A stretch of DNA of 64,000 nt from positions 28,158 through 92,157 of the forward strand of contig NZ_OY730263.1 in assembly GCF_963422545.1 (NCBI RefSeq). Reading direction: 5' to 3'. The stretch is from an uncultured Flavobacterium sp. GTDB taxonomy: Bacteria; Bacteroidota; Bacteroidia; Flavobacteriales; Flavobacteriaceae. Below, one piece after another: positions 59,559 through 64,000 of this stretch. The notes beneath the pieces are model-generated. The model did not search any database. It had not been told where the DNA came from and worked only from the letters and a program-made list of their open reading frames with translations. Position numbers and translations under genes: made by a program. Each line of letters starts with the position of its first letter. Within the stretch, counting starts at the first letter, position 1.

Positions 59559-61976
59559 ATGATTTTAAATTATATCAACATATTTATTTACCAACTCAAG
59601 CACAATAAACTATTTTCATTTCTAAATATTTTAGGCTTATCAATAGGAATTGCAGGATTAATTTTTGCTTTGCTTTATTGGAATGACGAACAAAGTTACA
59701 ACAAATGGAATCCTGAAAAAGAGAATGTTTATCAGGTTTTGGTTCAACTAAGCGATACGCCCGTCGGGTCAGATTGTGCCTTATTCCTGAAACCGGCTTT
59801 AGACCAAGATCCAAATGTCAAATCTATACTATATGCTGATAGCTGGTATCAAAAAGATAAAATTATTTACAAAGGAAAAAAGGAATTTGTAGATAAAATT
59901 ATCAATGTCGAACAAAATTTCTTTTCTTTTTTTCCTTTCGAAATTATTCAGGGCGATGCAATTTCAGCCATAAAAGATGATTCCAGCATTGCTATTTCAG
60001 ATATTACGGCTAAACGGATTTTTGGAAATGAAAACCCCATTGGAAAACAAATAAAATGCTTTGACCAACTGTTTTCTGTACGAGCCGTGTATCATATTCC
60101 CGGAAATTCTTCGATTACGCCAAATGCCATCATCAATAAAATGAAGGAACTGACAACTTCCGGAAAGACAAATCCGTTTGTTTTAAAGTTATTATTAAAA
60201 GTAAAAGACCCGTCAAAAGTTGATCTTACAAGACAGAAACTCGAAAGAATTTACAACCACGATTTTATTGCGATACTTGCCAAAGAAGCAGGTTTTACAC
60301 CCGAAGTTATGACTAAAAAAGTAGGTCATTTTACGGTTGTTCTTGAACCTTTATCTAAAGCCAGATTGCATTCGATAACAGATGGTTATCCTGAAACACG
60401 AGGAAATTATCAGTTTTTAATGATCATGATGGGTTTATCTGTTTTGATTGTTATTTTGTCGATTGTTAATTACATCAATCTCGCAACTGCTAATGCCGTA
60501 AAGCGGGCGAAAGAAGTTGGAGTACGTAAAATTTCGGGTGCATCAAAAGGCGATATTGTTAGTCAGTTTCTTTTTGAAACAGTTTTAACCACGAGTTTTT
60601 CTATTTTACTGGCCTTAGTAATTGTAGAATTGACGTTGCCCTATTACAACAACTTTTTAAACAAAAACATTGTACTTCTTGCCAGTCAGTTTTACATACA
60701 ATTGATATTGATTTTTATCATTACAATTTTGACGGCAGGATTGTTTCCGGCCATTTATATATCCAATTTCGAAACTTTTAAAGTTTTGAAAGGAAATTTC
60801 GGAAGAAGCAAAAACGGTATCTGGCTGCGCAACGGAATGCTTATTTTTCAGTTTGCCATTGCTGCCTTTTTTATTATTGGCTCAAATATCGTATACCAGC
60901 AAATTAAATATTTACAGAATAAAGATCTGGGTTTTAAGGGCGATCAGGTAATTTCGGTTTCTTTAAATTTTCCATCGGTTGATTACCAGGGAGAAAATGC
61001 AGCCCAAAATATTTACAACAAATACGACCTCATAAAACAACAGCTCAGCAAAATTAAAGGCATCGAACAAATCTCCACGGGCCTTATTGCGTTTGATGGT
61101 TCAGACAATTCTATAAATGCGGTTTTATACAATAATGAACTTTTTAAAGAACGCATTATCCCTTTAGATTTCGGCATGTTTGAAATGTTGAACATCAAAA
61201 TAATTAAGGGAAGAAATTTTGATAGAAAACTGGCTTCAGACACTATAAATTCTGTGATCATAAACGAAAGCGCATTAAAATTAATGAATCTTAAAGATCC
61301 TCTCGGCAAGGAACTTTTAATTCGAGAACAGAAATTAAAAATAATTGGTATTGTTCAGGATTTCAACTTATTAAGCCCTGAATTAAAAGTGCCGCCAATT
61401 GCTTTTTACAATATCAAAATGTTTGGTATGACACATAACATTAACAAAGTTTATGTAAAACTAAAGCGGGATGATATGGAAAATACGATTGCCAATATCG
61501 AAAAATTATGGTCGAAAGTCGATACCGAATATCCGTTTAAATATGATTTTGTAGATAAAGAATATGCGAGAACCTATGAATCATATGTGAAGCAAAAAAG
61601 CTTGTTTTCACTACTAAACATTGTAGTAATTCTAATTGCGCTTTTTGGTTTATTCGCTTTGGCATCTTATTCGATACAAAGGCGCATGAAAGAAATCGCA
61701 ATCAGAAAAACGCTTGGCGCCGACACAAATGTTCTACTAAAAGAATTATCCAAACAATATATCTTGTATTGTATCATTGGCTTTATAATCGCGTTGTTTC
61801 CAGTTTATTACTTACTGAACAAATGGCTGGAGAATTTTGCTTTTAGAATAGATGTTACTTTACTTCCATTCATTTTAGGATTTATAGTCCTTTTAATCTT
61901 GACATTGATCATTGTATTGTCAAGAGCTTATACAGCTACAAAAACTGATATTCTAAAATATTTGAAATACGAATAG
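59559..61976 (+). CDS. FtsX-type ABC permease, second paralogue
   Basis: The 805-residue permease has the same layout as the first, with near-identical motifs (NYINLATANAVKRAKEVGVRKISGAS, RRMKEIAIRKTLGAD). The periplasmic domains differ more, as expected if each faces a different partner. One ATPase gene for two permeases suggests either a heterodimeric exporter or two homodimers that share the ATPase. It ends the operon. Confidence 0.92.
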   Translation: MILNYINIFIYQLKHNKLFSFLNILGLSIGIAGLIFALLYWNDEQSYNKWNPEKENVYQVLVQLSDTPVGSDCALFLKPALDQDPNVKSILYADSWYQKDKIIYKGKKEFVDKIINVEQNFFSFFPFEIIQGDAISAIKDDSSIAISDITAKRIFGNENPIGKQIKCFDQLFSVRAVYHIPGNSSITPNAIINKMKELTTSGKTNPFVLKLLLKVKDPSKVDLTRQKLERIYNHDFIAILAKEAGFTPEVMTKKVGHFTVVLEPLSKARLHSITDGYPETRGNYQFLMIMMGLSVLIVILSIVNYINLATANAVKRAKEVGVRKISGASKGDIVSQFLFETVLTTSFSILLALVIVELTLPYYNNFLNKNIVLLASQFYIQLILIFIITILTAGLFPAIYISNFETFKVLKGNFGRSKNGIWLRNGMLIFQFAIAAFFIIGSNIVYQQIKYLQNKDLGFKGDQVISVSLNFPSVDYQGENAAQNIYNKYDLIKQQLSKIKGIEQISTGLIAFDGSDNSINAVLYNNELFKERIIPLDFGMFEMLNIKIIKGRNFDRKLASDTINSVIINESALKLMNLKDPLGKELLIREQKLKIIGIVQDFNLLSPELKVPPIAFYNIKMFGMTHNINKVYVKLKRDDMENTIANIEKLWSKVDTEYPFKYDFVDKEYARTYESYVKQKSLFSLLNIVVILIALFGLFALASYSIQRRMKEIAIRKTLGADTNVLLKELSKQYILYCIIGFIIALFPVYYLLNKWLENFAFRIDVTLLPFILGFIVLLILTLIIVLSRAYTATKTDILKYLKYE

Positions 61977-62033
61977 AAGATCTGTAATGCCAAAAGTCCA
62001 GAATCTTTTTTTTATAAATTGTTAATATTAGTC

Positions 62034-62071
62034 ACGAAAAACTCTCTACTTATTTTAGAGAGTTTTTCGTT
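62034..62071. terminator. Bidirectional terminator between the ABC operon and lpxA
   Basis: ACGAAAAACTCTCT (62034-62047) and AGAGAGTTTTTCGT (62057-62070) pair around 9 nt; the A-run and T-run serve both convergent units. Confidence 0.85.
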
Positions 62072-62089
62072 TATACTATCTTATAAAAA

Positions 62090-62869
62090 CTAAGAAACTG
62101 ATCCTTTTAAAATTCCTCTCTTAGATTCTCTTATAAAATCTAAAATCAAATCTCGCTCTTTGCTTTGCTCAAATTGATCCTCAATTAAATTTAATGCAAG
62201 TGTAGTATTTCTTTTTTCCTGAAAAATAATCCTATAAATATCTTTCAACTCCTCAATTTTATCCATAGTAAATCCTCTTCTTTTTAATCCAACAACATTC
62301 AATCCAACATACGAAAGCGGTTCACGCGCAGCCATAATAAAAGGTGGAATATCCTTAACAATCCGACTCATTCCACTTACCATGCTGTGCCTGCCAATAA
62401 CAGAGAATTGATGTATAGCCGATAACCCACTAATATTTGTATAATCTTCTACAGTTACTTCTCCTGCCATTCCCACACTAAAACCAATAATACAATTATT
62501 CCCAATAGAACAATCATGGCCAATATGGGCGTTTGACATTATCAAATTATAATCTCCAATTATAGTTTTTAGTTTAGATGCGGTTCCTCTGTTTATAGTT
62601 ACAAACTCACGAATGCTATTATGATTTCCAATTTCTAACAAGGTATATTCTCCATTAAATTTTAAATCTTGCGGAATTCCCCCTAATACAGCACCCGAAT
62701 GTATTTGGCAATTACTACCAATCCTGCACCCGTCCAAAATTGTAACATTATTACCAATCCAGGTATTATCACCAATTATAACATCATTTTCAATTGTAGT
62801 AAAATTTCCAATATGAACATTCTTTCCAATATTTACTTTTCGTCCAATAATAACATTTTTCAAATTCAA
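62090..62869 (-). CDS. LpxA-type acyl-ACP:UDP-GlcNAc O-acyltransferase
   Basis: The 259-residue left-handed beta-helix protein has hexapeptide repeats to about residue 165, the LpxA hallmark NSIREFVTINRGT, the catalytic-His region NAHIGHDCSIGN and the C-terminal REPLSYVGLNVVGLKRRGF. LpxA adds the 3-hydroxyacyl chain in the first step of lipid A synthesis. The housekeeping gene normally lies in an lpx/fabZ cluster; here it stands alone with a Crp/Fnr gene 59 nt upstream, so it may be a second or specialised copy. Confidence 0.88.
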   Translation of the reverse strand: MNLKNVIIGRKVNIGKNVHIGNFTTIENDVIIGDNTWIGNNVTILDGCRIGSNCQIHSGAVLGGIPQDLKFNGEYTLLEIGNHNSIREFVTINRGTASKLKTIIGDYNLIMSNAHIGHDCSIGNNCIIGFSVGMAGEVTVEDYTNISGLSAIHQFSVIGRHSMVSGMSRIVKDIPPFIMAAREPLSYVGLNVVGLKRRGFTMDKIEELKDIYRIIFQEKRNTTLALNLIEDQFEQSKERDLILDFIRESKRGILKGSVS

Positions 62870-62928
62870 TTTATTTTAAATTGACTGCAAATATTGAACT
62901 AAATAAAAACAATTTTATTGATCTAATA

Positions 62929-63492
62929 TCAATTAATTGAAGCTCTAATTCGGCTTAATGTTTCCTGACTCACACCAATTAATGATGCAACATGTTTTAA
63001 TTTTGCCTTTAAAATAATCTGAGGAAAAAAATGAAGTAAATAAGAATACCTCTCCTGAGCATTCATTGTTCTAAACAAATGATGGAATTCGTTTATTCTG
63101 GAAAGATAAAATCTTAATTGCCTAATATGAAACTTAGAGAATAACGGATATTCTAATAAAGTCTGCTCATCGTCGTATGATAAAGAATATACAATTGTTT
63201 CCTCACATGCCTGAAAACTTTCAAATGAAGGTTTCTGCTCAAAAAAACTACTCAAAGAAGTAATAAATTGATTCTCGGTATAAATCCACTTTGTTACTTC
63301 AATCCCATCTTCCAAACAAAATCTACGAACAATACCGGATTTAATAAAATATACTTTATTACAAATCCTGCCTTCCTGAATAATTAATTCATCCTTTTTA
63401 AATTTTTCTACAATAAAATACTTATGTATAGCTTCTTCTGTCTCCACATCCAACTCTTGAAAACTATTAATAATATTAATTAGCTCAGTCAT
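62929..63492 (-). CDS. Crp/Fnr-family transcriptional regulator
   Basis: The 187-residue protein has a cyclic-nucleotide-binding-type barrel (about 20-120, KDELIIQEGRICNKVYFIKSGIVRRF in part) and a C-terminal winged helix (LKHVASLIGVSQETLSRIRASI). It is of the same compact type as the one at 48951-49514. It heads a unit with the LpxA-type gene on the minus strand. Confidence 0.9.
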   Translation of the reverse strand: MTELINIINSFQELDVETEEAIHKYFIVEKFKKDELIIQEGRICNKVYFIKSGIVRRFCLEDGIEVTKWIYTENQFITSLSSFFEQKPSFESFQACEETIVYSLSYDDEQTLLEYPLFSKFHIRQLRFYLSRINEFHHLFRTMNAQERYSYLLHFFPQIILKAKLKHVASLIGVSQETLSRIRASIN

Positions 63493-63722
63493 GTTTCAAT
63501 TTATTATTCAAACAAATTTATTAATATAATTTAAAAGTGAGTTTTAAAATTATTCTTGACGAAAAAACTTGTTCTAATTAAAACACCAAAACAATAGATT
63601 TAAGACAATTTTGAATCATTTAAAGAATTATCACTTAAACTCTTTAATAAGACATAAAAACAAATCTAAAACATCAATAAGGCTGAAGGGAAATATATAG
63701 AAGGAAATGATTTATTGTTTAT
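63493..63722. other. AT-rich intergenic region
   Basis: This is the upstream region of the last Crp/Fnr gene; no repeat or RNA gene was seen here. Confidence 0.4.
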
Positions 63723-63831
63723 GGCGTTTCCCTTTGGGTCGGGCTGTCCGCTAAATCTTTTGTGATAGAAATTTTAAGTGTTTCCAGAAGTTTTGGGTAT
63801 CACAAAAGGATACCGCTCCCATCCCTAACGC
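63723..63831 (-). repeat. Structured dispersed element, copy 3 (inverted)
   Basis: On the minus strand it begins GCGTTAGGGATGGGAGCGG, has a long stem (TCCTTTTGTGATA / TATCACAAAAGA), then GGACAGCCCGACCC, and ends AACGCC. GCGTT pairs with AACGC, where copies 1 and 2 have GCGTG with CACGC. Confidence 0.75.
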
Positions 63832-63935
63832 AAACTGATACAAAAGAAATTTGATCTTATTCAGAGTATGCCATCTTTTAACTTGATAGCCAACATTTTC
63901 ACATGATACAATAGACCATCATTTTTACTCAAAAA

Positions 63936-63970
63936 AAAAGCTCCAATTGGTATATCCAATTGAAGCTTTT
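63936..63970 (-). terminator. Terminator of the minus-strand tRNA
   Basis: AAAAGCTTCAATTGG and CCAATTGGAGCTTTT on the minus strand pair around ATATA, with a T-run after, directly downstream of the tRNA 3' end. Confidence 0.8.
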
Positions 63971-63972
63971 AG

Positions 63973-64000
63973 TACTCAGAGCGGGACTTGAACCCGCACG
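63973..64000 (-). tRNA. tRNA, 3' part only (isotype unresolved)
   Basis: On the minus strand a T arm GCGGG TTCAAGT CCCGC is followed by the acceptor strand TCTGAGT and discriminator A. CCA is not encoded. The 5' part lies outside the window, so the anticodon cannot be read; tRNA-Leu is a guess from the T-arm wording. Confidence 0.7.

Overview
The window is AT-rich chromosomal DNA of a Bacteroidota bacterium, most likely a Flavobacterium. Supporting signs are promoters of the TTTG-N19-TANNTTTG type (the tRNA-Val promoter matches exactly), no obvious Shine-Dalgarno sequences, and a typical flavobacterial gene set: one-piece glycine decarboxylase, GbsR regulator, TIGR01777 oxidoreductase, chalcone-isomerase-like protein, Glu/Leu dehydrogenase, ExbB/ExbD/TonB, and Crp/Fnr regulators of the short CNB-HTH kind. 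Gene names rest on motif and family recognition by eye; no database was searched.

Layout. 0-0.75 kb: SanA-like protein. 0.8-7.4 kb and 11.7-13.0 kb: an accessory gene set, all on the minus strand, of poorly known proteins: a DUF1842-like protein, an AidA/PixA-type inclusion-body protein, two tandem paralogues of about 517 aa, a single-CxxCH haem protein and an orphan. Four of these genes carry the same conserved leader element 19-26 nt before the start codon, which is the most interesting signal here. 7.5-11.6 kb: a GbsR-led operon (small membrane protein, YqjF/DUF2071, DCC thiol-disulfide protein, TIGR01777 oxidoreductase, SRPBCC) with a palindromic operator repeated before its first two genes. 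The AidA module sits between the last gene of this operon and a truncated direct copy of that gene.

13.4-39.7 kb is mostly core: UbiA-like protein, gcvP, KASIII-like synthase, methyltransferase, glycosyltransferase, MlaE/MlaF, SprT-like protein, SDR, M28 peptidase, a long minus-strand run (Crp/Fnr, peroxiredoxin, YHS, DoxX, DinB, NRDE, ATP-grasp, LysE-like), acyl-CoA dehydrogenase, chalcone-isomerase-like protein, Glu/Leu dehydrogenase, TonB, ExbD, ExbB and folC. Several families of extragenic inverted repeats lie between these genes. One structured element occurs three times, with a compensatory base change in its closing stem.

39.8-47.0 kb starts with tRNA-Val and is an accessory string of single genes (nuclease-like protein, XRE regulator, adenylate-kinase-like protein, AraC-GyrI regulator, PQQ-type propeller, DUF1569, alarmone-hydrolase-like HD protein). 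Nearly the same terminator hairpin follows the tRNA and three of these genes. 47-53.4 kb holds small stress or housekeeping accessory genes (methyltransferase, MBL hydrolase, Crp/Fnr, VOC, Pr6Pr, DUF4256, AHSA1, YdeI-like, endonuclease V). 53.4-62 kb is a histidine kinase / sigma-54 activator pair divergent from an ABC exporter operon (one ATPase, two tandem FtsX-type permeases); the gap between them holds a candidate -24/-12 promoter and palindromic activator sites. The window ends with an orphan LpxA, another Crp/Fnr regulator, the third structured repeat and the 3' part of a minus-strand tRNA.
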